From: Thiomicrorhabdus sp041583835
GTDB taxonomy: Bacteria; Pseudomonadota; Gammaproteobacteria; Thiomicrospirales; Thiomicrospiraceae
Direction of reading: 5' to 3'
Length of the DNA: 64,000 bases
Assembly (NCBI RefSeq): GCF_041583835.1
Contig: NZ_JBFHFC010000002.1
Location: 62,001-126,000 of the forward strand
Positions 43,501 to 51,782 of this stretch are shown here, piece by piece (position 1 is the stretch's first letter; each line of letters opens with the position of its first letter). Below the pieces are notes generated by a model. It saw only the letters and a list, made by a program, of their open reading frames with translations. It was not told the origin of the DNA and searched no databases. Both the position numbers and the translations under genes were made by a program.

Positions 43501-44529
43501 AGTCATGCGGACGATGCGGCGCGAATAGCCCGAAAACTGATTGACGCGATTTCCGAACCGATTACTCTGGCGGGGAAAAGGCAGACGGTCAGTGTGGGCT
43601 GTAGCATCGGAATCAGTCTGTTTCCGGATCATGGACAGGATCCGGATACCTTGATGCAACACGCCGATAGTGCACTTTATTTATCCAAGCAGGAAAAGAG
43701 CGGTAGCTTTGAATATTTCAGTTCGGAAATGACCTATAAGGCGCAGGAACGTATTACGATTGAAGTCGAGCTGAAAAGCGCCATTAAGAACAATCAATTA
43801 AGAGTCTATTATCAGCCTCAGGTTGAGGTCTTCAGCGGCAAAATCATCGGTGCGGAGGCGCTTGTGAGGTGGCAACATCCCGAACTCGGGTTAATGTCTC
43901 CTGCCTATTTCATCGGGGTGGCGGAAGAGTCCGGTTTGATTGCCGATATTGGTGAGTGGGTGCTTAACGAAACGTGTCGGCAGGTTAAACAGTGGCATGA
44001 CCGGGGCGTTGAAGGATTGGTCTTCGCGGTGAATGTCGCGCCCAAACAAATGGTGTACAGGGATATGCTGGCGACGGTGATGAAAGCCTTATCCGATACC
44101 GGATTGCCGGCGGAAATGCTGGAACTTGAGATTACCGAAGGCGGCCTGTTGACAATTGGAGAGGGGGCGATTTCTCTATTCGATCAATTGCGCGGGCTTG
44201 GAGTGAAAATTGCGATCGATGATTTCGGAACCGGGTATTCTTCTTTGGCGTATTTGAAAGCGTTGCCTTTGGACGTCTTGAAAATCGATAAACAATTTGT
44301 AGACGATATTCCACACGACGAAGCCGGCATGCAGATCGTCAACACCATTATCTCTATGGGACACAACCTGCATCTGGACGTTCTTGCGGAAGGTGTGGAA
44401 ACCGAGTTTCAGCGCGAGTTTTTGAGGTTGAAAGGGTGTGATTTTTATCAGGGCTATCTGATGAGTCCACCGGTGGATGCGCAGACTTTTGAGGCGGAGT
44501 ATCTTAATCTCGAACCGTCGCAGGAATAG
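40537..44529 (+). CDS. Large membrane sensor with PAS, GAF, GGDEF and EAL domains
   Basis: This 1330-residue protein turns over c-di-GMP. TM1 is at about residues 20-44, a periplasmic CACHE-type domain follows to about 300, and TM2 lies near 305-330. Then come PAS (about 355-470), GAF (about 480-640, GFVHFVDEDQNSIGF), PAS (about 645-765) and PAS (about 770-885). The GGDEF domain (about 895-1060) has RFGGDEF and the I-site RETD. The EAL domain (about 1075-1325) has EALVR, VNVAPKQ, ELEITE, IDDFGTGYSSL and AEGVET. Both catalytic sites appear intact, so net direction cannot be predicted. It is monocistronic, with a hairpin behind it. Confidence 0.9.
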   Translation: MERLRFSNRPESGPSKLSFIGLWVGLLLLLFAILFGLYYSQSKQIVLNTQTVLKDVSHFKVEHIQSWLNQRIADARTFSHQPQFVEQVKNLQHGSYAEKALSSRFKAFSDAHDYDKISLFDAFGHLLIQVGKIDGAHPTAGYFDKSGNEGKDPEEVHTEIFFDDENFHLDIVAPLIDQSSGQGELVGELVLHVDPRSFLIPFMQDWPTASDTAETLLVARDGDRGVVLNPPKFTNGESTEFLRLERPKRTLKRIFEHLDKGMQEGFFQSIDYRQQPIFLNYQKIDDTDWIIVAKIDRKEVYKPLYQLLFWVAAIGVLALLLIGFMLIRILKTERARREAELIEERQDFLEASQKYFISLFMDAPVAYQLLNQQGNIVDVNNAWCDLFEYECEEVIGRHYTDFMDCNDASSYGDCAEVLMQTQDAEHNLKIIRKDGSRRLTRFQVSISQDSVTEEKRVHCLLTDITRQFEHEKVQQKTLLRTQALFELILKAPSLDEKALMEMAMNQIEALSLSQIGFVHFVDEDQNSIGFVTWSSNTLKNHCTAMYDSHYPVEKAGIWADCIRKGEAVVINDYAAAENKTGLPEGHSTLKRFMSVPIFHQGLVRMIIGVGNAQTDYDEFDVETIKLFGSELYQIVLLKRAYDDLNVSEKRFHHLFAKAPVAYQSLGEDGKIAEMNEAWLSLFGFDPEEADKVKDRSFEEFMLASDRGGFQQEFANFLALGEVHQKTFQIVRKDGSVRDVEVTGQTSQTHDNHVRTHCMLLDITDKLKTERTLKLSAKVFEYAGEGIMVTDPQRRIVSVNKAFTDILGYTEEEAIGNTPRILHSGKHDPEFYQQLWGELVQKGYWQGEIWNRSKSGELIPEWLTITELRNDEGEVENYIGVFADISKVKASEAELDFISFHDVLTALPNRQKFMVNLDYAIQHSKRRETLLAVLMLDLDRFKEVNDSFGHGAGDEVLMEVAKILRGCIRETDFIARFGGDEFAILLDDLSHADDAARIARKLIDAISEPITLAGKRQTVSVGCSIGISLFPDHGQDPDTLMQHADSALYLSKQEKSGSFEYFSSEMTYKAQERITIEVELKSAIKNNQLRVYYQPQVEVFSGKIIGAEALVRWQHPELGLMSPAYFIGVAEESGLIADIGEWVLNETCRQVKQWHDRGVEGLVFAVNVAPKQMVYRDMLATVMKALSDTGLPAEMLELEITEGGLLTIGEGAISLFDQLRGLGVKIAIDDFGTGYSSLAYLKALPLDVLKIDKQFVDDIPHDEAGMQIVNTIISMGHNLHLDVLAEGVETEFQREFLRLKGCDFYQGYLMSPPVDAQTFEAEYLNLEPSQE

Positions 44530-44547
44530 TGGGTTTGCCTGAAATAA

Positions 44548-44574
44548 GCCCGGCTGGATATGCTCTAACCGGGC
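44548..44574. terminator. Hairpin between the GGDEF-EAL gene and hemH
   Basis: GCCCGG pairs with CCGGGC across a 15-base loop between two convergent genes. On the minus strand TTATTT follows, so it may end hemH. Confidence 0.5.
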
Positions 44575-44587
44575 ATTGGGCGTGTTG

Positions 44588-45706
44588 TTAGAAAGGGCAG
44601 CCCATTGCTTGCGCGTTCTGTTTAACGGTTTCGCGCTCTTGGCGGTCGACTTCCGCATCAAAGCCGTCACGCTCGTACCAACCCATCGTGTGCTGCAATA
44701 TGACTTGAGCCAAAGCGTCGGTATGGTCGGAACGGTCGTTCAAACAAGGAATGTAGCCGAATTTTTCACCGCCGGCTTCTTCAAAGTATTCGCGGTTCTC
44801 TTCGCCGATCTCTTCGATGGTTTCCAAACAGTCGGCCGAGAAGCCCGGGCAGATGACTTGAATATCCTTAATCCCCGCTTTCGGTAGTGCCATCATGGTT
44901 TCGTCGGTATAAGGTTTGATCCACTCTTCTTTGCCGAAACGCGATTGAAAGGTGACCTTGTATTCGTCTTTGCTCAATCCCAGTTCTTCTGCGACCAAGC
45001 GGGAAGTGACGTGGCATTCGCAATGATAAGGGTCGCCATTGTCCAGATAGCGTTGCGGGATGCCATGGTAAGACATCACCAACAGTTGTGGTTTGCCGTG
45101 TTCTGCCTGATATTCTCGGATCGAGTTGGCCAAGGCTTTGATGTATCCGGGATGACGATGGTATTTGTTGACGAAACGCAATTCCGGAATCCAGCGCCAG
45201 GTCTGCAGTTCGGCCGTGACCGCATCGAAAGTAGAGGCACTGGTCGCAGCGGCATATTGTGGATAGAGAGGTAGTACCAACAGTCGCTGGCAGCCTTTGC
45301 CTTGCAACTTTTTCAGGGCGCTCGGAATCGACGGGTTGCCGTAACGCATTCCCAGTTCGAATTCGACGCGACCTTGAAAGTGCGGGCGAACCTGTTCGGC
45401 AATCGCGTCTACTTGGCGTTGGCTGATATTCAATAACGGAGCGCCGGGGCCTTCGGAATCCCATACCGTCGCATAGGCTTCGGCCGATTTAGCCGGACGT
45501 GTATTCAAGATAATGCCATTCAAAATCAATTTCCAAAGCCAGCGTGCCGGAGGTGGTTCGACCACGCGCGGATCCATCAGGAACTCTTTCAAGTAAGGTT
45601 TTAGCGCTTCTTTGGTGGGGGCGTCGGGAGTGCCAAGGTTGGTAATTAAAATGCCGGTCGCGGTTTCTGAACCGTGTTGGTAGTCGGAGATTCCTTGATA
45701 GTGCAA
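44588..45706 (-). CDS. hemH: Ferrochelatase
   Basis: HemH inserts Fe2+ into protoporphyrin IX, the last step of heme synthesis. The 372-residue protein shows LITNLGTPDAPTKEAL near the N-terminus, the LPLYPQYAAATSAS motif, the active-site His in MSYHGIPQRY, and the C-terminal CPGFSADCLETIEEIGEENREYF signature with the acidic metal-binding residues. Length is normal for proteobacterial HemH. A 204-base gap with a hairpin separates it from umuC upstream on the same strand. Confidence 0.95.
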   Translation of the reverse strand: MHYQGISDYQHGSETATGILITNLGTPDAPTKEALKPYLKEFLMDPRVVEPPPARWLWKLILNGIILNTRPAKSAEAYATVWDSEGPGAPLLNISQRQVDAIAEQVRPHFQGRVEFELGMRYGNPSIPSALKKLQGKGCQRLLVLPLYPQYAAATSASTFDAVTAELQTWRWIPELRFVNKYHRHPGYIKALANSIREYQAEHGKPQLLVMSYHGIPQRYLDNGDPYHCECHVTSRLVAEELGLSKDEYKVTFQSRFGKEEWIKPYTDETMMALPKAGIKDIQVICPGFSADCLETIEEIGEENREYFEEAGGEKFGYIPCLNDRSDHTDALAQVILQHTMGWYERDGFDAEVDRQERETVKQNAQAMGCPF

Positions 45707-45867
45707 AATGTGTGCTCCCTTAGCGAACTTTACGATTAAGCGGCTTATGTTTCCGTGAATTATGTAATGGTTTTATCGGATAAGTCGATCCATTGCTATG
45801 AAATTATACAAGAAGTCGGCCCGCTATGAGAGTCCTGTATCGTCGACTGTTATTGGGATTTGCAATG

Positions 45868-45898
45868 GAGCATCAATCCGTTATTCGGATCGATGCTC
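45868..45898. repeat. Hairpin after umuC
   Basis: GAGCATC-A-ATCCG pairs with CGGAT-C-GATGCTC around TTATT, with one mismatch. It lies 12 bases beyond the umuC stop codon on that gene's 3' side. No T tract is seen on the minus strand, so its role as terminator is uncertain. Confidence 0.5.
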
Positions 45899-45910
45899 AT
45901 TTTGGTCGTG

Positions 45911-47263
45911 TCAAAGAGTGGCTTTGACCCTGAGCAGCTCCTGCCAACGGGTGGTGTAGCGCGGCGACATCAGGTTGCGGTTCATCTTCCAATGGGTCTG
46001 TTGTTGCAGGCCGCTGTTAGCGAGGCTTAAGGTGCCTTTGCCCATCTTGAGGTTGAGTTGATCCATTACCTGCATCATCCGGTCGGATTTAGGGTTGCCC
46101 GAGTAACGCGGATCGGGTGCGAACAGATCGGTTTGCAGAGCGCCCTTGGTTGAAATCTCCGCGAGTGTGACGGCGGCTTTTTGGTAAGCGAAGCCTTCTC
46201 GCCAAATGTGGTTGAGCGCTTTGATAGCGACCTTGGTGATTAAGACGCTGTTGTCGGTCGGATAGATCAGCGGGATTTGATAAACGTTGCGATATTGAGG
46301 CCGATCGGTTTGAAAACGCGGCGTCGTGATGTAGACGTTGATTTTTTGGCAGACCCCGTTTTGTCGACGCAATTTTTGGGCGGCGGTGGCCGCATAGCTG
46401 GCGACGGCCTGTTTCATGAAATCGTAATGGGTTACCAGTTCGCCGAACGAACGTGAAGAGATGATCTGTTGTTTGTCGGCGTGAGTTTCATTGAGGCGGA
46501 AGCAGGCTTGGCCGTTCAATTCCAATACGATGCGTTCGACTTGAACGGAAAATTGTTTGCGAATCGACTTCGGACAAGCCTGCTGTAAATCGTAGGCACT
46601 GTGAATTTGTTTGGCTTGCAGTTGTTGGCTCAATTTTTTGCCTACGCCCCATACCTTGCCGACCTCTACTTGTTTTAACAAAGTCGTCTGCGTGCTTGTA
46701 GAGAGGGCGGTGAAGTCGAGAACGCCGTCTAGGTTGGCTTGTTTTTTAGCCAAGTGGTTTGCGAGTTTCGCTAAGGTTTTGCTCGGACCGATGCCGACCG
46801 CGACCGGAATACCGATCCACTGTTTGACGCGCTGTTTGATTTGTTGGGCGTAGGCGGTGAGATTTTCAATCCTTAGGTCGCCGAGTTCCAGAAAGCTTTC
46901 GTCAATGGAATAGATCTCCTGATGCGGTGAAAACTGGCCGATGATGCGGTGCATGCGTTGGCTCATGTCGGCATAGAGTTCGTAATTGGAGCTGAATACC
47001 GCCGTATTGTGTTGTTTCAGTAGTTTGGCAACTTTGAAATAGGGTTGAAACATCATGCTGTCCGGTCGGGCGGCATGATAACCGCCGGAACCCAGTTGTC
47101 GTACAAGTTTCTGGTCCAGTTCCTTGGCATATTGGTTGGCGGCGACGATGCAGCCGTCGTTATTCGACAGGACGACCACCGGCCGATGCTGTAAGCCCGG
47201 CTCAAAGGCAATTTGGCAGGAAGCGTAAAAAGAGTTGCCGTCTATCAGGGCAAAGGTCGGCAT
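45911..47263 (-). CDS. umuC: UmuC, catalytic subunit of translesion DNA polymerase V
   Basis: This 450-residue Y-family polymerase copies over damaged bases in the SOS response. The N-terminal palm has FALIDGNSFYASC and VVLSNNDGCIVAAN, the catalytic acidic pair is in YSIDESFLEL, and the thumb contains VAVGIGPSKTLAKLANHLAKK. The C-terminal little-finger domain and DUF4113-like tail (QQTHWKMNRNLMSPRYTTRW) are typical of UmuC. It is somewhat longer than the 422-residue E. coli protein. It is divergent from umuD instead of lying downstream of it, with only about 90 bases between the two starts, so a shared operator is likely. Confidence 0.95.
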   Translation of the reverse strand: MPTFALIDGNSFYASCQIAFEPGLQHRPVVVLSNNDGCIVAANQYAKELDQKLVRQLGSGGYHAARPDSMMFQPYFKVAKLLKQHNTAVFSSNYELYADMSQRMHRIIGQFSPHQEIYSIDESFLELGDLRIENLTAYAQQIKQRVKQWIGIPVAVGIGPSKTLAKLANHLAKKQANLDGVLDFTALSTSTQTTLLKQVEVGKVWGVGKKLSQQLQAKQIHSAYDLQQACPKSIRKQFSVQVERIVLELNGQACFRLNETHADKQQIISSRSFGELVTHYDFMKQAVASYAATAAQKLRRQNGVCQKINVYITTPRFQTDRPQYRNVYQIPLIYPTDNSVLITKVAIKALNHIWREGFAYQKAAVTLAEISTKGALQTDLFAPDPRYSGNPKSDRMMQVMDQLNLKMGKGTLSLANSGLQQQTHWKMNRNLMSPRYTTRWQELLRVKATL

Positions 47264-47310
47264 CGGTGTGACTCCGTAAATGATCGCTTTGAAAAAAGTC
47301 CGAAATGGAT

Positions 47311-47335
47311 TACTATTATGAATATTGTAACAGTA
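47311..47335. promoter_or_regulatory. Imperfect palindrome between umuC and umuD (candidate SOS operator)
   Basis: TACTATTA...GTAACAGTA around a central AATATT. The arms TACTRTTA/TAACAGTA are symmetric over 25 bases. It lies between the two divergent SOS genes, where a LexA site is expected, but does not match the E. coli CTGT-N8-ACAG spacing. Confidence 0.45.
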
Positions 47336-47352
47336 TTCAAAAAGAAGCGTAT

Positions 47353-47958
47353 ATGGGCGATGACAAAAAAAGACATGGCGGTTTGCGAACCGGTGCGGGG
47401 CGCAAAAAAGGCAGCGGTAAGTTTGGTGAACCGACCAAGGTAATCCGGGTTCCGGAATCGAAGGTCGAACGAATTCAAAGCTGGTTGGAAGGTCGGGAAA
47501 ATGGCATTCGGGATTGGACGGGCTTATTGGAGAAGTCGGCGTTTTCGGTGCATCAGCCCGCCAATGACAGTCATGTGGAGTTGCCGTTGTTCAGTCATAA
47601 GGTGGTCGCGGGGTTTCCCAGCCCGGCGGATGACTATATCGAAGCTACGCTGGATTTAAATGAAAAATTGGTGCGCAACAAGGACGCGACTTTCTTGTTG
47701 GTGGTGGAGGGTGATTCGATGCAGAAAGCCGGAATTCAGGACGGCGACATTCTGGTGGTGGATCGCAGCATACAACCCTCTGACGGCAAAATAGTGATTG
47801 CGGCGTTGGACGGTGAACTGACGGTGAAACGCCTGTCGGTGAAATCCACCGGAACCTGGTTGGTGCCGGAGAATGACAATTATCCTCCGATTTTAGTAAG
47901 GGAAGAAGCGGATATGGTGATATGGGGAGTGGTAACGGCGACGATTTCGCAGTTTTGA
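47353..47958 (+). CDS. umuD: UmuD, self-cleaving accessory subunit of polymerase V
   Basis: This 201-residue S24-family peptidase cleaves itself when RecA-activated to give UmuD', which joins UmuC. The cleavage region reads VVAGFPSPADDYIE (Ala-Gly bond). The catalytic Ser is in GDSMQKAG and the Lys in LTVKRL. Compared with E. coli UmuD (139 residues) it has about 60 extra N-terminal residues containing RTGAGRKKGSGK, an AT-hook-like basic motif seen in several long UmuD forms. The ATG at 47353 is preferred over 47305 because the earlier start would place the coding region over the operator-like palindrome. Confidence 0.9.
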   Translation: MGDDKKRHGGLRTGAGRKKGSGKFGEPTKVIRVPESKVERIQSWLEGRENGIRDWTGLLEKSAFSVHQPANDSHVELPLFSHKVVAGFPSPADDYIEATLDLNEKLVRNKDATFLLVVEGDSMQKAGIQDGDILVVDRSIQPSDGKIVIAALDGELTVKRLSVKSTGTWLVPENDNYPPILVREEADMVIWGVVTATISQF

Positions 47959-48093
47959 ACATATCTTTAAGGCGGATCGACGGCGATAGATTAAGGGAAC
48001 GGGATTTTTGCTTTATAAGCATTCTTAATTCAATGTAAGTATTAAGTAATTTGATTGCGTTAAGGGTTGAATCTTTTTTTTTCTGAGCGCAGA

Positions 48094-49983
48094 ATGGTGG
48101 CTATTATCCATAACAAAATGGTGGGATTTGTGAGGAAGTATTTAACTTCTGTATTGGTGTTGCTGATCTTGCTGGTTTTTGCGTTGGTGGTCGTCAAGTA
48201 TGTTTACGACTATGCGGAGCAAAAATTAAAACATCAGGTTTTTGTCGAGTATCAGCAGCAGAATCATACACAAATTCAATCGCTAATCCGCAATCAGCAG
48301 CATGCTTCAATGACGCTGGCAATGAGTCTTTCGGAAAATCCGTTTATCGAAGTTTTGCTTGTTCGTCCGAATGACGCTTTACACCAAAAATTGACCGGTT
48401 TGGTGGAGAAAATTAATAAGCATGACGGCTTTAAAGATTTTTGGGTACAGCTGATCGACGCAAAAGGTCACAGCATTTATCGAAGTTGGACCGATAAGAC
48501 GGGAGACGATTTAGCGGCTATTCGCCCGGAAATGGCGGCGATGTTGCGAGACCCGAAGCCGAAACAAACGATCAGTGTCGGCCGTTTTACGATTTCGTTT
48601 AAATCAATGGTGCCGGTGATTAACGATAAAAATCAAATGTTGGGATTGTTGGAGGTCATTACTCAATTCGATCCTTTGGTGGAGCGACTGCAGGAACAGG
48701 ACGGCGTTAAATCCATTTTACTGACGGATAAACGTTTTCAGCCGCAGCTGACTAAAGCCATTACCGGACAGTTTGTGGACGGATATTATGTGACGAATTC
48801 CGGTGCGGATCCCGACTTGCTGCAACTCCTGAAAAAGACCGGTGCGGATCAGATGGTGTCGATTCGGGACTATGCCTTAATGCCGCCTTACGTGGTGACG
48901 GTTTATCCGGTTAAAAACAGTCGGGGAGAGGAGCTGGCTTACTGGTTGGCTTTTACCGATATTGCGCGGATCGATTTCAGTCAGGCCGTTTGGGTATTGC
49001 AGAAGTATTTGGTTATCAGCCTGAGCGGGATTTTATTACTGTTATTGTTGTTTGTGATCTATGTCAGTAAATCTCACTCGGATCGCGAAAAACGATATTT
49101 CAGACAAATTATCGATTCGGTTTCGGACATTATTTATATCGCCAACGACCGGCACGGCGTCGACGTTAATCAACACTTCCTGGACTTTTTCAGCGATTTT
49201 GACAGTGTAGAAAGCTTATTGCAAAAACATGATTGCATCAGCGATGCGTTTGAAGAGGAAGAAGGGTTCTTAAATAAGAAAATGAATGGCCTGTATTGGC
49301 TGGATTATGTCTTGAAACATCCGGACAAGTCGCATAAAGTCAAAATTGTACGGAATGGTGTTCCCCATACCTTCTTAGTGAAGGTCAAACGTATGAGTGG
49401 CGTTAAAGGAAAATTGTATAACGTATTAATGCAGGATATCACTCAGGTAGAGGCTTACGAGAAAGAGCTGCGGGTGTTGGCCGTGACCGACGAATTGACG
49501 GGAGCGGGAAACCGTTTGGCTTGCAACCAATCGTTGGAACGGGAGATTTTGCGTTCTCGACGTTATCAAAAAGCGGTTTCGTTGATTATGTACGATATCG
49601 ACCATTTCAAACGCATTAACGACGTGTACGGGCATGATGTGGGGGATAAGGTGTTGGTTGCGGTTACGACGGCCATTCAGGGGTTGTTGCGTAGTACCGA
49701 CATTTTATGCCGTTATGGCGGGGAGGAGTTTTTGGTGATCCTGCCGGAAACGGGGGCTCAAGAAGCGGAACAACTGGCTCAAAGGTTGAAAGAGCATATC
49801 GCTTCGTTAACGACATCCGACGTACCGGCCAAGATTACGATCAGTTTCGGCGTGACCGAGCTGACGCGTTGGGATAGCGAACAGACGTTTTTGAAACGAG
49901 TGGATCAGGCGTTGTATAAAGCCAAACAGAATGGGCGTAATCGAGTGGAAGTGGTAACCGAAGTAATTGAACATAATTCTTAA
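48094..49983 (+). CDS. Membrane diguanylate cyclase with periplasmic sensor
   Basis: This 629-residue protein has TM1 at about residues 12-38 and a periplasmic domain of about 270 residues with a CACHE-like pattern (FTISFKSMVPVINDKNQMLGLLEVI). TM2 lies near 308-332, followed by a PAS-type segment (about 345-455) and a GGDEF domain (about 465-625). The active site is RYGGEEF, and the I-site RSTD precedes it, so feedback inhibition is expected. DIDHFKRINDVYGHDVGD and FGVTEL are present. The ATG at 48094 is preferred to an upstream TTG at 48067, which lacks a ribosome binding site. It is separated by about 80 bases from gcvH. Confidence 0.87.
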   Translation: MVAIIHNKMVGFVRKYLTSVLVLLILLVFALVVVKYVYDYAEQKLKHQVFVEYQQQNHTQIQSLIRNQQHASMTLAMSLSENPFIEVLLVRPNDALHQKLTGLVEKINKHDGFKDFWVQLIDAKGHSIYRSWTDKTGDDLAAIRPEMAAMLRDPKPKQTISVGRFTISFKSMVPVINDKNQMLGLLEVITQFDPLVERLQEQDGVKSILLTDKRFQPQLTKAITGQFVDGYYVTNSGADPDLLQLLKKTGADQMVSIRDYALMPPYVVTVYPVKNSRGEELAYWLAFTDIARIDFSQAVWVLQKYLVISLSGILLLLLLFVIYVSKSHSDREKRYFRQIIDSVSDIIYIANDRHGVDVNQHFLDFFSDFDSVESLLQKHDCISDAFEEEEGFLNKKMNGLYWLDYVLKHPDKSHKVKIVRNGVPHTFLVKVKRMSGVKGKLYNVLMQDITQVEAYEKELRVLAVTDELTGAGNRLACNQSLEREILRSRRYQKAVSLIMYDIDHFKRINDVYGHDVGDKVLVAVTTAIQGLLRSTDILCRYGGEEFLVILPETGAQEAEQLAQRLKEHIASLTTSDVPAKITISFGVTELTRWDSEQTFLKRVDQALYKAKQNGRNRVEVVTEVIEHNS

Positions 49984-50062
49984 AAATGCCCGCTTTTTAA
50001 GTTGTGTCAGTCGCATTAATGGTATTATTCTGCGATAAATTTGTTGTTGTTGGAGAATGAGA

Positions 50063-50452
50063 ATGAGTGTTTTACCAAGCCATTTAAAATATGCCCAAAC
50101 CCATGAGTGGGTATATATAGACGAAGACGGAAATGCGGTTGTCGGGATTACCGACTTCGCTCAGGATTCTTTAGGCGAGTTGATGAGCGTGACGTTTCCG
50201 GAATTGGGGACGGATGTATCGGCCGAAGAAGATGTCATGTCGTTGGAGTCGGTTAAAACCGCTTCGGAGATTTACGCTCCCGTCAGTGGCGAAATTGTAG
50301 AAATTAACGAGGCGTTGGAAGACGAACCGGAATTGATCAATGACGAACCTTATGACGGTGGTTGGTTGTTTAAGATTGCCCCTCATGATCCGAGTGAGTT
50401 GGATGATTTGTTGTCGGATAGCGAATATCAAGAGTTGATCGATAACGCCTAA
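50063..50452 (+). CDS. gcvH: Glycine cleavage system H protein
   Basis: GcvH carries the aminomethyl group on a lipoyl-lysine between the P, T and L proteins of the glycine cleavage system. The lipoylation Lys is in SLESVKTASEIYAPVSGE, and the family start LKYAQTHEWV and end GGWLFKI are clear. The second ATG gives the standard length of 129 residues and has GGAG 7 bases upstream. An ATG 6 bases earlier is too close to it. gcvT and gcvP are not in the window. A terminator follows. Confidence 0.95.
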   Translation: MSVLPSHLKYAQTHEWVYIDEDGNAVVGITDFAQDSLGELMSVTFPELGTDVSAEEDVMSLESVKTASEIYAPVSGEIVEINEALEDEPELINDEPYDGGWLFKIAPHDPSELDDLLSDSEYQELIDNA

Positions 50453-50483
50453 AACCGCGAAGTGTTCAGTGCGTATATGTCAG

Positions 50484-50514
50484 CATGCACCCGAGCGGTG
50501 CATGTTGTGTTTTT
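50484..50514 (+). terminator. Terminator after gcvH
   Basis: CATGCACC pairs with GGTGCATG around a 5-base loop, followed by TTGTGTTTTT. Confidence 0.7.
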
Positions 50515-50550
50515 AGTCCATGAAATTTTAAGTGATGTTGCATAAAAATA

Positions 50551-51744
50551 ATGTTAGCCAGTTTACGATTAAAGAAAAATGAAGAGCGCCGAATCAAACA
50601 AGGCCATTTATGGGTTTTCAGCAATGAGGTGGATAACCATGTCACTCCGTTGAAAGATTTTGAGGCGGGACAGCAGGTAATCATCGAGGCTGCAAACGGA
50701 AAGCCTTTGGGGATGGGGTATGTCAATCCGAATACCTTGATTTGTGCGCGCTTATTAAGCCGTAGCGCCAAAGTCGAATTGAATGCAAAGTTCTTAAAAC
50801 GTCGTATACAGGCTGCCCAGTCTTTGCGTGAACTGAATTTTGACGAGCCTTATTACCGCCTGGTATTCGGCGAAAGTGACGGCTTGCCGGGCTTGGTAAT
50901 CGATCGTTTCGGCGATGTGTTTGTGGTGCAAATCACGACAGCCGGTATGGAAGCGGTCAAAGACGATATCGTCCAGGTCTTGGAGAATTTATATCATCCG
51001 CAGGCGGTCGTGTTGCGCAACGACACCAAGAGCCGCGAGCTGGAAGGGTTGCCGCTGTATGAAGAGGTCGCCGTAGGTAGCTTGCCCGAAGAGATCGTGA
51101 TTGTCGAGAACGGTGCCAAATTTGTAATTCCGGTCGAAGGCGGCCAAAAAACCGGTTGGTTCTATGATCATCGTATGGCGCGTAAACGTCTGCAAGATTT
51201 GGTGAAGGGTAAGCGCGTATTGGACGTGTTCAGTTATTTAGGTGGTTGGGGTATCGAAGCGGCCGTAGCCGGAGCCGAGTCGGTCACTTGTGTGGACGCT
51301 TCCGAATCGGCATTGGACGGTGTTGAGCGTAATGCGGCCTTGAACGGCGTGTCCGACAAGCTGACCCTTATTCAAGGAAATGCATTCGACGTGCTGAATG
51401 CATTGCGTTTGGAGGCGGACAAGTTTGACGTGGTCATCGTCGATCCTCCGGCGTTTGTAAAACGTAAGAAAGACTTAAAGCAGGGCGCGGAAGGTTATCG
51501 ACGCATTAATGAAATCGCGATGCGATTATTGGAAATCGACGGTGTTTTGGTTTCCGCTTCCTGTTCGCATCACATGAGCAGGGATCATCTTCTGACTCAG
51601 GTACAGTCTGCCGCGAGGCATATCGATCGTCAGGTACAGTTATTTGACCAAGGGCATCAGGGACCCGATCATCCGGTTCACCCGGCCATTCCTGAAACCG
51701 AGTATTTGAAGTCGTTTTTCTTCAAAGTGTCGCAGAGTTGGTAG
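50551..51744 (+). CDS. rlmI: 23S rRNA m5C1962 methyltransferase RlmI
   Basis: RlmI uses SAM to methylate C1962 of 23S rRNA. The 397-residue protein has an N-terminal PUA-like RNA-binding domain (about 1-75, RRIKQGHLWVFSNEV), a middle linker with YYRLVFGESDGLPGLVIDRFGD, and a Rossmann methyltransferase domain with VLDVFSYLGGWGIEAA, DPPAFVKRKKDL and the Cys-containing SASCSHHM motif. The length equals the E. coli protein. The hybrid kinase gene follows after about 40 bases, which may be incidental. Confidence 0.92.
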   Translation: MLASLRLKKNEERRIKQGHLWVFSNEVDNHVTPLKDFEAGQQVIIEAANGKPLGMGYVNPNTLICARLLSRSAKVELNAKFLKRRIQAAQSLRELNFDEPYYRLVFGESDGLPGLVIDRFGDVFVVQITTAGMEAVKDDIVQVLENLYHPQAVVLRNDTKSRELEGLPLYEEVAVGSLPEEIVIVENGAKFVIPVEGGQKTGWFYDHRMARKRLQDLVKGKRVLDVFSYLGGWGIEAAVAGAESVTCVDASESALDGVERNAALNGVSDKLTLIQGNAFDVLNALRLEADKFDVVIVDPPAFVKRKKDLKQGAEGYRRINEIAMRLLEIDGVLVSASCSHHMSRDHLLTQVQSAARHIDRQVQLFDQGHQGPDHPVHPAIPETEYLKSFFFKVSQSW

Positions 51745-51782
51745 ATTGATCGCCGACGGTTGAAACAAGTTAAGGAATGCAG

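Noticed and set aside
47264..47352. Standard E. coli LexA box between umuC and umuD
   Set aside because: The CTGT-N8-ACAG spacing is not present. The symmetric element there is reported separately.
49984..50062. Glycine riboswitch before gcvH
   Set aside because: The 79-base gap is too short for a glycine riboswitch and shows no supporting structure.
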